DNA of 64,000 nucleotides from Chordicoccus furentiruminis (GCF_019355395.1 NZ_CP048829.1:2583001-2647000); one strand, 5' to 3'; positions 36,106-44,660 are shown, numbered from the stretch's first letter. Notes: generated from the letters alone by a model not told the origin. A program made the numbers and translations.

Positions 36106-36855
36106 GTGAAACGAATGCATCTGCTGCACGGAAATGAGTGCTCTGGTTTCTGGCGCGCGCGGCGGCCGGTTGTACTGGCCGCCGCGCTGCTGTCGCTTAT
36201 GACGGCGGGCTGCGGTTCGCCGTCCTATGAATCAGTCGGAACGCCGCAGAGCGCCGTCGAATCCGGCGTTTCGCCGGACGGATGGTTCCCGGAGGAGGCA
36301 GGTTCCGCCGGAAAGACGGAATCCGCTGACAAATCCGGAGATGCGGAGAAAACGGACGGTACCGGGCGCGGAGAAAGCGGGACGGCGTCCGTCTTCGTCT
36401 ATGTCTGCGGAGCGGTCCGGACGCCCGGCGTCTACCGGCTGCCGGCGGGTTCGCGGGTTTATCAGGCGATCGGGGCGGCCGGCGGGCTTACGGGAGACGC
36501 GGAGGACCGGATGATCAATCAGGCGCAGACGGTCAGCGACGGGGAGCAGATCACCGTACCGACGAGAACGGAGGCGGCTTCGATGCCCCAGCTGTCAGAG
36601 AACGGCGCGCCGGAGGTGAAGCAGACAGGCGGGAGCGCGTCCGCTGGTGTCTCTGCGGACGGAAAGGTGAACATCAATACGGCGGATTCCGCGGCACTTC
36701 AGACACTGAACGGCATCGGCGCTTCCCGTGCGGAGGAGATCATCGCGTACCGGGAGGGAAACGGCCGTTTCGGATGCATCGAGGATATCATGAAGGTAAG
36801 CGGCATCAAGACAGCGCTGTTTGAGAAAATCAAGGACCGGATCACCGTGGATTAG
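36106..36855 (+). CDS. comEA: ComEA-like DNA-binding lipoprotein
   Basis: 249 aa from GTG 36106 with GGGAGGTGTGCT upstream. The signal peptide ends in the lipobox LMTAGC (Cys about residue 36). It is followed by a Ser/Glu/Lys-rich linker, an SLBB domain (FVYVCGAVRTPGVYRLPAGS) and two helix-hairpin-helix motifs (VNINTADSAALQTLNGIGAS and FGCIEDIMKVSGI). ComEA binds incoming DNA outside the membrane during natural transformation. The usual partner comEC is not adjacent. A lipid anchor replaces the usual N-terminal transmembrane helix. Confidence 0.88.
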   Translation: MKRMHLLHGNECSGFWRARRPVVLAAALLSLMTAGCGSPSYESVGTPQSAVESGVSPDGWFPEEAGSAGKTESADKSGDAEKTDGTGRGESGTASVFVYVCGAVRTPGVYRLPAGSRVYQAIGAAGGLTGDAEDRMINQAQTVSDGEQITVPTRTEAASMPQLSENGAPEVKQTGGSASAGVSADGKVNINTADSAALQTLNGIGASRAEEIIAYREGNGRFGCIEDIMKVSGIKTALFEKIKDRITVD

Positions 36856-36928
36856 CCGGACGGTCCGCCCGTTCCCAGTCCGGACGAAAGACGGGAATCG
36901 GACCGGAACGGCAGGAGGAGAAGCAGGA

Positions 36929-37618
36929 ATGGCGAAAAAAGTACTGGTGGTGGACGATGAGAAGCTGATTGTGAAGGGAATCCGCTTCAGCCTGGAGCAG
37001 GACGACTATGAGGTTTCCTGTGCCTATGACGGAGAGGAAGCGCTGCAGATGGCCAAGGAGACGGAATATGATATCATTCTGCTCGACCTGATGCTCCCGA
37101 AGCTTTCCGGACTGGAGGTCTGCCAGCAGATCCGGGGATTCTCGAACGTGCCGATCATCATGCTGACGGCCAAGGGCGAGGACATGGATAAGATCATGGG
37201 ACTCGAGTACGGAGCGGATGACTATATCACCAAACCGTTCAATATCCTCGAGGTCAAGGCCAGAATCAAGGCGATTCTCCGCCGTGTTTCCAAGCCGGCG
37301 CAGAAGGAGGAGCAGCCGAAGCAGATTGAGGTGGCCGGACTCAAGATGGACTGCGAGGCCCGCCGGGTCTATGTGAACGGGAAGGAGATCAACCTGACGG
37401 CAAAGGAGTTCGATGTGCTTGAGCTTCTGGTCTTCAATCCCAACAAGGTCTACAGCCGCGAGAACCTTCTCAACATCGTCTGGGGCTATGAGTATCCGGG
37501 TGATGTCCGTACAGTGGATGTCCATATCCGCCGTCTCCGCGAGAAAATCGAGGAGAATCCCAGCGAGCCGAAATATGTGCACACAAAATGGGGCGTCGGC
37601 TACTACTTCTCTCACTAA
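36929..37618 (+). CDS. OmpR/PhoB-type response regulator without a kinase
   Basis: 229 aa, start ATG 36929 with GCAGGAGGAGAAGCAGG upstream. The receiver domain has Asp9-Asp10, the phospho-acceptor Asp53 (LLDLMLPK), Thr80 and Lys102. The winged-helix DNA-binding domain ends GDVRTVDVHIRRLREKIE and WGVGYYFSH. It resembles WalR/PhoP-like regulators. Such genes are normally followed by their histidine kinase. Here the next genes are an integrase fragment and an insertion sequence, so the kinase is missing, displaced or elsewhere. Confidence 0.93.
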   Translation: MAKKVLVVDDEKLIVKGIRFSLEQDDYEVSCAYDGEEALQMAKETEYDIILLDLMLPKLSGLEVCQQIRGFSNVPIIMLTAKGEDMDKIMGLEYGADDYITKPFNILEVKARIKAILRRVSKPAQKEEQPKQIEVAGLKMDCEARRVYVNGKEINLTAKEFDVLELLVFNPNKVYSRENLLNIVWGYEYPGDVRTVDVHIRRLREKIEENPSEPKYVHTKWGVGYYFSH

Positions 37619-37679
37619 GAAAACCAGAAAAGCCGCATAAACACTGAATTTCTTACAAAAAATAACCGTGAAAATGGCC

Positions 37680-37745
37680 AAAACTTTCTCAAAACTTTCT
37701 CAGACAGAAAGTCGGTGCATCTAACAACTTTTCAGAAAGGGAAAG
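37680..37745 (+). repeat. Short direct and inverted repeats before the integrase fragment
   Basis: Two tandem 11-bp copies of AAAACTTTCTC (37680-37701) are followed by inverted AGAAAG words near 37705 and 37733. The location right after the response-regulator gene and before the recombinase start suits integrase arm sites or an attachment site, but this is inference. Confidence 0.4.
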
Positions 37746-37749
37746 GGCC

Positions 37750-38335
37750 ATGGAAAATCTGGAAAAAACAAGGTATCAGGGGATTTATTACAAGCGCGAA
37801 ACGGATCAGTACATCGTCAGTCTCTGCTTCAAACGTGAGAAAGTTTTTGACGTGAAGAAGAATCGATATGTAATGAAGCAGAGGAAAGAGCGCCGGACAG
37901 CGGGTTCTCTGAAAGAAGCACTTGCCATTAAGCGGGAACATGAGACCGCGAAGACAGAAGGTTTGCTGGAAGGTCATCACAGTGAAGTGACCTTCCAGGA
38001 ATCTGTCGAGGATTATATCAAACATAACACAATCGAATCGAGCCGGATGTGGTCCATGTCTTATGAGATGAGGCAGTGGACCCACGCGACGCGGGTGAGA
38101 GGCTTCCTGATTGATCAGAAGATGGAAGACAAGCCCGTGAGAAAGTGGACAACATCCCTGGTCGAAGATCTTTTTTTCTGGTCGACGGCAGAGCATACGG
38201 TTATGGTACCGGTGCATCAGCCTGACGGATCATATACCCCGGAACTGAAAAAATTTGATAAGGTCGGCTATGTCACGCTTGAGAAGACAAAGTCTTTTCT
38301 TGAGGGATGGAATAAGTATCTGCTGAAAAATTGCC
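37750..38335 (+). pseudogene. Tyrosine site-specific integrase, N-terminal part only
   Basis: About 195 residues resemble the arm-binding and SAM-like core-binding domains of phage/ICE integrases (RYQGIYYKRETDQYIVSLCF; GSLKEALAIKREHE; VTLEKTKSFLEGWNKYLL). The start ATG 37750 follows GAAAGGGAAAGGGCC. Similarity stops near LLKN, where the insertion sequence begins. The frame then runs nonsensically to 38403. The catalytic domain with the Arg-His-Arg-Tyr residues is absent and was not found beyond the insertion. The fragment is therefore inactive. Confidence 0.72.
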
Positions 38336-39830
38336 TCAATCACTTTTCCTATGGGATTTGGGGTTCCGGACCACCTCAGCCCGGCTTAAGTCAAAGAGCT
38401 TGAGGAAGAAGTAGTCATCATCCGGGTATCCATATCCCTGACGCCGAAGCGTCTTAATCTTGTTGTTGATGCCCTCGATTTTGCCAGAGGACATGTCGTA
38501 AGTTGCATGGGCAATAATGCCTTCGAAGTGTTTGGACAGTAGTCTGTGGAACCACATGAGATGGACATTCCCAGTCTCTTCGCAGAGGTCCATGACTTTT
38601 TCAATGTCCTTCATCATCAAAGTTTCGTCCACACGGCTGTAAGCCAGAGTCAGAGTTTCTTTGATGAGATCACAGGTGAACAGGAGCTTGTTCTCTTTGA
38701 GCAGGTCATCGTAGCGGGCTTCATACCCCTCCTTGCGCCTGTACTCTTCCTTGCAGAACATCTCGCTGCCCTTGGAGATAACCTTGCCATCACGTGCCTC
38801 CTGGTCCTTCTTCCGAAGGGTCTTTCTTGAGGACGTGAGGATATACTTTGACCGTTTCAGCTGGCGTGCGCCTTCGAAGTTGCCCTCATCGTAAAGCCTG
38901 CGCTGTTCGTCCTTCCGGATCTCGCTGACCACCTTATCGTTGAAGTTCTTAACGATGTGGAAGTAGTCAAAGACCGGCTGGATATGAGGGCACTTTTCCT
39001 CGAAGGCTTCCTGGAAATCGGAGTTCATGTCACAGGCAACCGCCTCGACATTGTCCATCCATTCCAGACCGATATGCTTGATGAAGTCATACACGACCTG
39101 CTTTTTCTTGCCGTGCGAGATCCAGAGGATATGCCCGGTAAGCATGTCGATGATGTGAGTGGCATAGCGGTGTCCGTCGTGCAGCTTGAACTCATCAATG
39201 CCGAGGAAACGCGTCGTTTGCTCAGGTTTTATCAGTGTTTGGCCATCAATGGTGTATTTATCCTGAAGCCGTTTCAGATCGATCGCCTTTACTGTATTCT
39301 TGCCAAGTCCGGTGATCTCAGACACCTGCTTCAGCGTATAAGTCCCTGTAGCGAGAAGGTCCTTCGTGTATTGCAGAAGTTCCTTTGTGATCCGATGATG
39401 ATCGGCCATGAAAGGAACAGACTGCATCACGGTTGCGCCGCAGTGAGGACATTCCAGCTGATTGCGTCTGAATGAAAGGTAGCCAAAACTTCCTCCGACA
39501 TTCAGGTGCTGCACAGCAATAGGATGCCCGCCATGAACATGCATCTTTTTGCCGCACTTCGGGCAGATGCGATCAGAATCCTGTATGTCCAGGGTTCCCT
39601 CATAACGGTAGGCAGTACGGCCGGACCTGGTAGTCTCAACCGTCGTTTTGGTGTTGTAGAAGCTGGTCATGGAGGAAGGAACCATGAGGAAATTTCCGGT
39701 AAAAGCGGAAAAAGACAGTTGCCCGTTTGCGTCAGTCCGAGTACAATTCATGCAGAGGATCTCCCTTCTGTTTGGGTTGTTACATCCGCCAAGATGCAAC
39801 TCGAATAGTACAGGAAGATCCTTTTTTATG
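38330..39830 (-). mobile_element. ISL3-family insertion sequence
   Basis: About 1.5 kb holding one full-length ISL3-type transposase on the minus strand. The left edge is set by the break in the integrase frame. The right edge lies in the AT-rich sequence after 39800. Both ends contain an ATTGC...TTCCT pattern in inverted orientation, but I could not find clean terminal repeats or an 8-bp target duplication, so the ends are approximate and may be damaged. Confidence 0.7.
38336..39751 (-). CDS. ISL3-family transposase
   Basis: 471 aa from ATG 39751, which has GGGAG nine bases upstream; the open frame reaches 39799. An N-terminal zinc finger (RICPKCGKKMHVHGG and LECPHCGATVMQS) is followed by a helix-turn-helix and the DDE domain, with Asp in LGIDEFKLHDGH, Asp in AVACDMNSDFQEAF and Glu in SSGKIEGINNKIKTLRRQGY. 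It moves the element by cut-and-paste. No stop or frameshift is visible, so it may be active. The stop codon lies at the very edge of the element. Confidence 0.93.
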   Translation of the reverse strand: MNCTRTDANGQLSFSAFTGNFLMVPSSMTSFYNTKTTVETTRSGRTAYRYEGTLDIQDSDRICPKCGKKMHVHGGHPIAVQHLNVGGSFGYLSFRRNQLECPHCGATVMQSVPFMADHHRITKELLQYTKDLLATGTYTLKQVSEITGLGKNTVKAIDLKRLQDKYTIDGQTLIKPEQTTRFLGIDEFKLHDGHRYATHIIDMLTGHILWISHGKKKQVVYDFIKHIGLEWMDNVEAVACDMNSDFQEAFEEKCPHIQPVFDYFHIVKNFNDKVVSEIRKDEQRRLYDEGNFEGARQLKRSKYILTSSRKTLRKKDQEARDGKVISKGSEMFCKEEYRRKEGYEARYDDLLKENKLLFTCDLIKETLTLAYSRVDETLMMKDIEKVMDLCEETGNVHLMWFHRLLSKHFEGIIAHATYDMSSGKIEGINNKIKTLRRQGYGYPDDDYFFLKLFDLSRAEVVRNPKSHRKSD

Positions 39831-39911
39831 CAATTGTTTTATGGTCCCGGCAGCGCCTCGCCTGTTCCGAGGAGCAGAACCAGAGGCATGATCCCAGCCG
39901 CCGAAGGGGAT

Positions 39912-40035
39912 CCTTGACAGGGTTCTCAGGAAACGTTACACTTCCGAGCCCGACGGCGATGGAGTCTGGAGCCTGTCCCTGAGTTCTTCGCCGTCGGCAT
40001 AGACCGGACAACGTTTCCTGAGGTTCATGTCAAGG
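39912..40035. repeat. 124-bp imperfect palindrome (MITE-like element)
   Basis: The two ends are exact mirror images about 39973.5: CCTTGACA at 39912 with TGTCAAGG at 40035, CTCAGGAAACGTT with AACGTTTCCTGAG, and an inner CCGACGGCGA (39950-39959) with TCGCCGTCGG (39988-39997). It is too short to encode a protein. It could be a miniature transposable element, a recombination site or a large hairpin. It lies directly before a TetR gene that lacks its N-terminus, so it may have caused the truncation. Confidence 0.75.
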
Positions 40036-40095
40036 ACGGCGTCCGTTGAAACTATTAACCGGGGAGAGCGCTCACATGTTCACCCCACACCAAAA

Positions 40096-40407
40096 ATGAT
40101 TGACCCATACTATATACAGAATCGGGCATACATTCTCAATGCGCTGAAAAACACAGATGGACCGGACTGTTTTGCCGACAGCATGGTAAGACTGAATGCC
40201 GAAGCACTTTCAGGGGGCATTCAGAGAAGATCCGGAGGAGAAGAGCTTCCGGCGATGCTGGGGTATTACATCCGGATCTACTGCTACGGGACCGGAAAAC
40301 TTCTGGAAGCCTGGCTTATGGGCGAGGAGAAGCTGACGAAGGAAGAATTCACGGAGATTCTTTGGAAAAGCGTACCGGATCCGCTGAAGCCGTATCTTGG
40401 GCTCTGA
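40096..40407 (+). pseudogene. TetR-family regulator, C-terminal ligand domain only
   Basis: About 100 residues matching the C-terminal half of DhaS-like TetR proteins. The block IRIYCYGTGKLLEAWLMGEE and KSVPDPLKPYLGL align with the intact TetR at 60966-61517 (IKVYCYGNLLFLFDWLSG, KSLPDPLRPYMAD). The helix-turn-helix is missing; upstream sequence is the 124-bp palindrome. A frame open from 40027 has no family resemblance before the domain. It is probably a broken gene that cannot bind DNA. Confidence 0.7.
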
Positions 40408-40735
40408 GGAGAAGTTTCCAATATAAAGATATCCTCCATAAAACACCACTGATCATCCGGGATAAGGTCAGTACACTATTATTATGACGCAAGTGCAAAA
40501 GTCATTGGCCGTGTGCGCCCCAGCACATAAGGCTATATGACTTATTGGCATGCCAGACACCCGAATTCTCAACGCAGGCAATGGCATGATGCAGGCGTGA
40601 CGGAATATATGGCGTCCGGAAACGATAATACAGATAGAAATTATGACCGATACAGAAAATCAGCAATCATTACGGAAACACGCAGGCATCTGTAAATATT
40701 TTTAAAGAGAAGGCAGATTGTTCTCACATTAATAC

Positions 40736-40763
40736 TTGAAAAACAGAATTATTCGTATATAAT
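40736..40763 (+). promoter_or_regulatory. Promoter of the amino-acid transporter leader
   Basis: TTGAAA (40736-40741), a 16-bp spacer and a perfect TATAAT (40758-40763), set in AT-rich DNA. Transcription should start near 40770. Confidence 0.7.
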
Positions 40764-40784
40764 GTCTTTATGAGGAAAATAATT

Positions 40785-40829
40785 ATGAACGCGATAACGA
40801 TCTGCCATAATTATTATCCAACACCATAA
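40785..40829 (+). CDS. Leader peptide MNAITICHNYYPTP
   Basis: 14 codons from ATG 40785 with GAGG about 9 bases upstream, ending just 8 bp before a terminator stem. It includes Cys-His-Asn-Tyr-Tyr in a row. The start codon lies in a perfect 9-bp stem, AATAATTAT / ATAATTATT, that flanks most of the coding part. Position and size fit a ribosome-mediated attenuator. Which amino acid is sensed is not clear. Confidence 0.45.
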   Translation: MNAITICHNYYPTP

Positions 40830-40837
40830 AAGACAAA

Positions 40838-40875
40838 GGCGTCGTGGAAGCTTAGCTCTTCTGCGGCGCCTTTTT
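40838..40875 (+). terminator. Leader terminator upstream of the amino-acid transporter
   Basis: Stem GGCGTCGTGGAAG / CTTCTGCGGCGCC with G-U pairs, followed by five T. It stands between the leader ORF and the transporter genes, so it must be read through or prevented for expression. Confidence 0.75.
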
Positions 40876-40908
40876 CTTACCTCAAGTGTACTGATTTGTG
40901 TTTCAACA

Positions 40909-40963
40909 TCTCCTGCCTGCTTCCGGATCCCTCGCCAACGCCGGAAGCAGGACAGACAGGAGA
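40909..40963 (+). promoter_or_regulatory. Second leader stem before the ABC ATPase gene
   Basis: Perfect 11-bp stem CCTGCTTCCGG / CCGGAAGCAGG (40916-40926 with 40941-40951). It is extended by TCTCCTG / CAGGAGA (40909-40915 with 40957-40963) across a five-base bulge. There is no T-run after it. It may protect the transcript or be part of a switch; no known riboswitch class was recognised. Confidence 0.5.
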
Positions 40964-41062
40964 GGATGAGGCTTTCGTAAGGCCGGAGACATCCGGGACC
41001 TGACGGAAAGCCGGGCGGAATAAGACGGACCTGGAGCCGGAAGAGAGAAAAGGGTGTTTGCT

Positions 41063-41800
41063 ATGAGCGATGCAGCGATCAGAATGGAGAAGGTGAATAA
41101 GAACTTCGGCGATCTTCATGTGCTGAAGGACGTGGATCTCCAGGTAAAAAAAGGCGAAAAACTGGTCATCATCGGACCCTCCGGATCAGGCAAGTCCACG
41201 ACCGTCCGCTGCATGAATTTCCTGGAGAAGCCGACCAGCGGCAATGTCTTTATCAATGGTCAGCTTATGACTGAAAAGAACTGCAGAAAGATCATCCGGG
41301 AGAATATTTCCATGGTATTTCAGCAGTTTAATCTTTATCCGCATCTGACGGTCCTGAAGAACCTGACTCTGGCTCCCATCAAGCTTCACGGCATGAGCAA
41401 GGAGCAGGCGGAAGAGACCGCTTACCACTATCTGGATGTGGTCGGGCTGCGCGAGAAGGCTGATGTCTATCCGATCGCCCTTTCAGGAGGGCAGCAGCAG
41501 AGAATAGCCATAGCACGGGCTCTCTGCGTTAAGACTCCGATCATTCTTTTCGACGAGCCGACCAGTGCACTGGATCCGGAGACGATCCAGGAAGTTCTGG
41601 ACGTGATGGTCCGACTGGCAAAGGAGGACAACATCACCATGGTTGTTGTGACGCATGAAATGGGATTCGCCAGGCAGGTCGCCGACCGGATCGTTTTCAT
41701 GGAGGATGGACGCATCATAGAGGAAGGAACGCCGGAGCATTTCTTCACCCATCCTGATAGCCCAAGAGTGCAGGAGTTTTTGGGCAAGATCATCCGCTGA
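41063..41800 (+). CDS. Polar amino-acid ABC transporter, ATP-binding protein
   Basis: 245 aa, start ATG 41063 with AAAAGGGTG upstream. Walker [16 protein letters not shown], signature [15 protein letters not shown] and Walker [15 protein letters not shown] are of the GlnQ/HisP type. It drives import through the two permeases downstream. The order ATPase, binding protein, permease, permease is unusual but complete. Substrate, probably glutamate, glutamine, aspartate or another polar amino acid, cannot be settled from sequence. Confidence 0.93.
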   Translation: MSDAAIRMEKVNKNFGDLHVLKDVDLQVKKGEKLVIIGPSGSGKSTTVRCMNFLEKPTSGNVFINGQLMTEKNCRKIIRENISMVFQQFNLYPHLTVLKNLTLAPIKLHGMSKEQAEETAYHYLDVVGLREKADVYPIALSGGQQQRIAIARALCVKTPIILFDEPTSALDPETIQEVLDVMVRLAKEDNITMVVVTHEMGFARQVADRIVFMEDGRIIEEGTPEHFFTHPDSPRVQEFLGKIIR

Positions 41801-41860
41801 GGCGGACGAAAAAACAGTCCGCGGCAGACGCCGCGGGGGATAGAAAAGGAGGAGAAGGTT

Positions 41861-42748
41861 ATGAGAAAGTATGTCGGAAAAACAATGGCAAAGCGTACAC
41901 TTGGCATGGCTGCGGCAGTCTGCATGGCTATGAGTATGCTGGCAGTCCCGGTTATGGCAGGCGAGACCGAGGCAGGAACCGAAGCGGAAGCGGTGATCGG
42001 GCCGGATACCCAGAAGATCATTGACTCAGGCAAGCTGAGGGTAGGCGTCAAGAACGCTGTCAAGGGATTCGGTTTCCAGGATACCATCACGGGCGAATAT
42101 TCCGGAATGGAGATCTCGATCGCCGAGGATATCGCAAAAGATCTGGGCGTCGAGCCGGAATTCACCACCGTTACGGCAGCTACCAGGACCGAACTTCTCG
42201 ACTCCGGCGACATAGACTGCGTGCTTGCCACATTCACCATCACAGATGAAAGAAAGAAGAGCTGGGATTTCACCACTCCTTACTATGAGGACCATGTCGG
42301 CGTCCTGGTCGAGAAAGAGTCCGGAATCACGGAACTCAAGGATCTGGTCGGCAAGACAGTCGGCGTTTCTTCCGGGTCCACTTCAGCGGCTTCTCTGCTT
42401 CAGGCTATGGTCGACAACGGAGTGATCGATGCAAGTGAATATGATGCAGCGTCCTTCGATCCGGCAACGTGGAAAGGCGACGTCACCTTCCGTCAGTATG
42501 ACGACTATCCAACCATCTCCACCGCTCTGACGGCAGGAGAGGTTGACGCATTCTGCGTCGATAAGTCCATCCTGGCTATCTATCATACAGACGACCGTGA
42601 CTACATCAAGGAAGAGTTCGCTCCTCAGGATTATGGTATCGCCACCACGAAGGACTCCGATTTCTCCGCTTACTGCGAAGCTGAGATCCAGAAGTTCCTG
42701 AAGGACGGCACAATCGATGACCTGATCAAGGAGAACAACCTCGACTGA
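41861..42748 (+). CDS. Amino-acid ABC transporter substrate-binding protein
   Basis: 295 aa, start ATG 41861 with GGAGGAGAAGGTT upstream. A SBP_bac_3 protein with SGKLRVGVKNAVKGFGF, FTITDERKKSWDFTTPYYED and the ligand-contact region VGVSSGSTSAASLL. The signal peptide ends AVPVMAGETEAG with no lipobox cysteine. This is unexpected in a Gram-positive, where such proteins are usually lipid-anchored. A stem-loop follows the stop. Confidence 0.92.
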   Translation: MRKYVGKTMAKRTLGMAAAVCMAMSMLAVPVMAGETEAGTEAEAVIGPDTQKIIDSGKLRVGVKNAVKGFGFQDTITGEYSGMEISIAEDIAKDLGVEPEFTTVTAATRTELLDSGDIDCVLATFTITDERKKSWDFTTPYYEDHVGVLVEKESGITELKDLVGKTVGVSSGSTSAASLLQAMVDNGVIDASEYDAASFDPATWKGDVTFRQYDDYPTISTALTAGEVDAFCVDKSILAIYHTDDRDYIKEEFAPQDYGIATTKDSDFSAYCEAEIQKFLKDGTIDDLIKENNLD

Positions 42749-42869
42749 TCTGTGCTGAAGGGCGGCGGGAACTTTCTGCACCCCGGCGCAGGATAAGCCA
42801 TATGGAGCGATAGGGACGGTACGCAGGGACGGGTACGGCATCAGGCTGAGTACCTGCCCCTGCTGACGA

Positions 42870-42905
42870 TTCATCTCCGGCGGATGCCGCGGACGCGCAG
42901 ATGAA
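42870..42905 (+). promoter_or_regulatory. Stem-loop between binding protein and permease genes
   Basis: TTCATCT / AGATGAA closes a GC-rich inner part (GCGGATGCCGC) within the 235-bp gap before the permease, followed by GCCTTTTG. It could lower permease output relative to the binding protein or protect the 3' end of the upstream message. Confidence 0.4.
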
Positions 42906-42983
42906 GGGCGCCTTTTGCCGCGCGTGCCGGCGCAATTTTGCCGAAGCGGAATTGATGAGAGATTCAAGGAAGGAGCGGCAGAT

Positions 42984-43697
42984 ATGGGAGGACTTTTTTC
43001 AGCCTATGCATGGTCTAAGGTCTGGGGATTCCGCATGGGATTTCTGACGGGACTTGGCAATACTCTGATAACTTCTGCTGCCGGCATCCTGCTGGCTCTG
43101 ACCCTGGGACTTGTCTTCGGCCTTATGGAAACAGGCCGGATCAAAGTGCTGAGAGCGATCGCAAGAGTTTATGTCGAGTTCATCCAGAACACACCGATCC
43201 TGCTGCAGATGTGCTTTATCTACTACGCGCTTGCTTTTTCGGGCAATTCGATCGGCATCGTTCCGACCGGTATCGTCGCTCTGGGAATCTACCACGGAGC
43301 CTACATGGCGGAAGTTTTCCATGCAGGCATCGGCTCCATCCCCAGGGGGCAGTTTGAGGCTGCCCAGTCTCAAGGTTTTACCTACATGGAAAGCATGCGT
43401 TATGTCATCCTCCCGCAGACCATCAAGATCATCCTGCCTCCTATGGTGAACCAGATCGTCAATCTGTTCAAAAATACTTCCTGTCTTTACATCGTCGGAG
43501 GCATGGACCTTATCTCCGTCACCTACAGCTTCGTCACCGGAGAGAAGACAGGAGGAGCTTACACACCGGCATATCTTCTCTGTGCCGCATTGTTCTTCCT
43601 TATGTGCTATCCCCTTTCAAAGCTGGCGACCAGCTGGGAGATGAGACTGAAGAAGAAAGAGATGGCGGCTGCTGCGGCCGCAGTGAAAACTGCGTGA
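42984..43697 (+). CDS. Amino-acid ABC transporter permease 1
   Basis: 237 aa, start ATG 42984 with AAGGAAGGAGCGGCAG upstream; earlier ATGs lack a site. Five hydrophobic segments. The His/Glu/Gln-type permease signature EFIQNTPILLQMCFIYY and the ATPase-contact loop (EAAQSQGFTYMESMRYVILP) are present. It has an Ala-rich C-terminus. It pairs with the next permease to form a heterodimeric channel. Confidence 0.93.
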   Translation: MGGLFSAYAWSKVWGFRMGFLTGLGNTLITSAAGILLALTLGLVFGLMETGRIKVLRAIARVYVEFIQNTPILLQMCFIYYALAFSGNSIGIVPTGIVALGIYHGAYMAEVFHAGIGSIPRGQFEAAQSQGFTYMESMRYVILPQTIKIILPPMVNQIVNLFKNTSCLYIVGGMDLISVTYSFVTGEKTGGAYTPAYLLCAALFFLMCYPLSKLATSWEMRLKKKEMAAAAAAVKTA

Positions 43698-43755
43698 TCT
43701 GTGCAGTGCTCAAGGGCGGCGCGGGTCTCGTTGAAAAGATTCAGGAGCGGGAAGT

Positions 43756-44496
43756 ATGAAAGAATTTCAGGGCAGTCTGTCTATACTGAAAAATGTAAAT
43801 ATCCTTCTCTATCTGATGAAGGGAGTTGCATTTACCCTCATCATATCGGTAGTGGCGGTCCTGATCGGACTTGTCTTCGGCTATATCCTGGCAATCGTCC
43901 GCAACTACTGCAGGCATGGAAAGTATGCCATATTAAGCAGACTCGCATCGATATATATCGAAGTGTTCAGGAACACCCCGCTGCTGCTGTGGATCTTTGT
44001 CTGCCTGGTATTTGTGAAGACGCCGTCGCACTTCAAGTTTCCCCTCATGGGACTTTCCAGTGTGGAGATCGGACTGCTTTTCAAGGGAATCGTCGCGCTC
44101 ACCTTCTTCGAATCGTCTAACATAGCCGAGATCGTCAGAGGAGGTCTGAACGCAATCCCCAAAGGACAGTTCGAGGCAGGATATTCGCAGGGATTTTCCT
44201 CTGCGGCAGTCATGGTCCATATCATTCTTCCCCAGGTCTATCACAAGATCGTTCCGACACTGCTAGGCCAGGTGATCACTACCATCAAAGACTCGTCTTA
44301 CATCGCCAACATAGCCGTGATCGAACTGATGGCCAGGACCAGACAGGTTCTGTCTGGCGCCTGGCAGTACAATGGACTGGGCCAGGTCAATGTAACAGAC
44401 GTCTTTGTTCTGTTCGGATTTGCCTTTCTGGTCTACTTTGTCATCGATTTCACCCTGTCGATGATCGTAAGACGGACGCAGAAGAAGATTGCCTGA
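43756..44496 (+). CDS. Amino-acid ABC transporter permease 2
   Basis: 246 aa, start ATG 43756 after GGAGCGGGAAGT. It contains IEVFRNTPLLLWIFVCLVF and the EAA loop (EAGYSQGFSSAAVMVHIILP). Five hydrophobic stretches. It ends in basic residues (RRTQKK). Together with permease 1 it completes the transporter. Confidence 0.93.
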   Translation: MKEFQGSLSILKNVNILLYLMKGVAFTLIISVVAVLIGLVFGYILAIVRNYCRHGKYAILSRLASIYIEVFRNTPLLLWIFVCLVFVKTPSHFKFPLMGLSSVEIGLLFKGIVALTFFESSNIAEIVRGGLNAIPKGQFEAGYSQGFSSAAVMVHIILPQVYHKIVPTLLGQVITTIKDSSYIANIAVIELMARTRQVLSGAWQYNGLGQVNVTDVFVLFGFAFLVYFVIDFTLSMIVRRTQKKIA

Positions 44497-44550
44497 GGAC
44501 CGGGCTTTCCGGGGAAAAGGCGCCATGCCGGGAAACACAGGAAGGGCAAA

Positions 44551-44660
44551 AAGAGCGGCTGCCGGATCATCCTGGAGAAGAAGGAAAGAGCGGCTGCCGG
44601 ATCATCCTGGAGAAGAAGGAAAAAGCGGCTGCCGGATCATCCTGAGGCAGATGGATAAAG
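44551..44660 (+). repeat. Three-unit tandem repeat, period 35 bp
   Basis: The unit AGCGGCTGCCGGATCATCCT recurs at 44554, 44589 and 44624, each followed by GAGAAGAAGGAA-like sequence except the last. The array fills the gap between permease 2 and the next gene and ends a few bases before its ribosome site. Copies are nearly identical. Confidence 0.85.

Larger units (their letters stand above)
40408..41062 (+). other. 655-bp leader region of the polar amino-acid transporter operon
   Basis: The first 320 bp (40408-40730) hold nothing I can recognise. The rest contains a promoter, a short leader ORF, an intrinsic terminator and a second large stem, listed separately. The arrangement suggests transcription attenuation ahead of the transporter genes. 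Confidence 0.55.
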
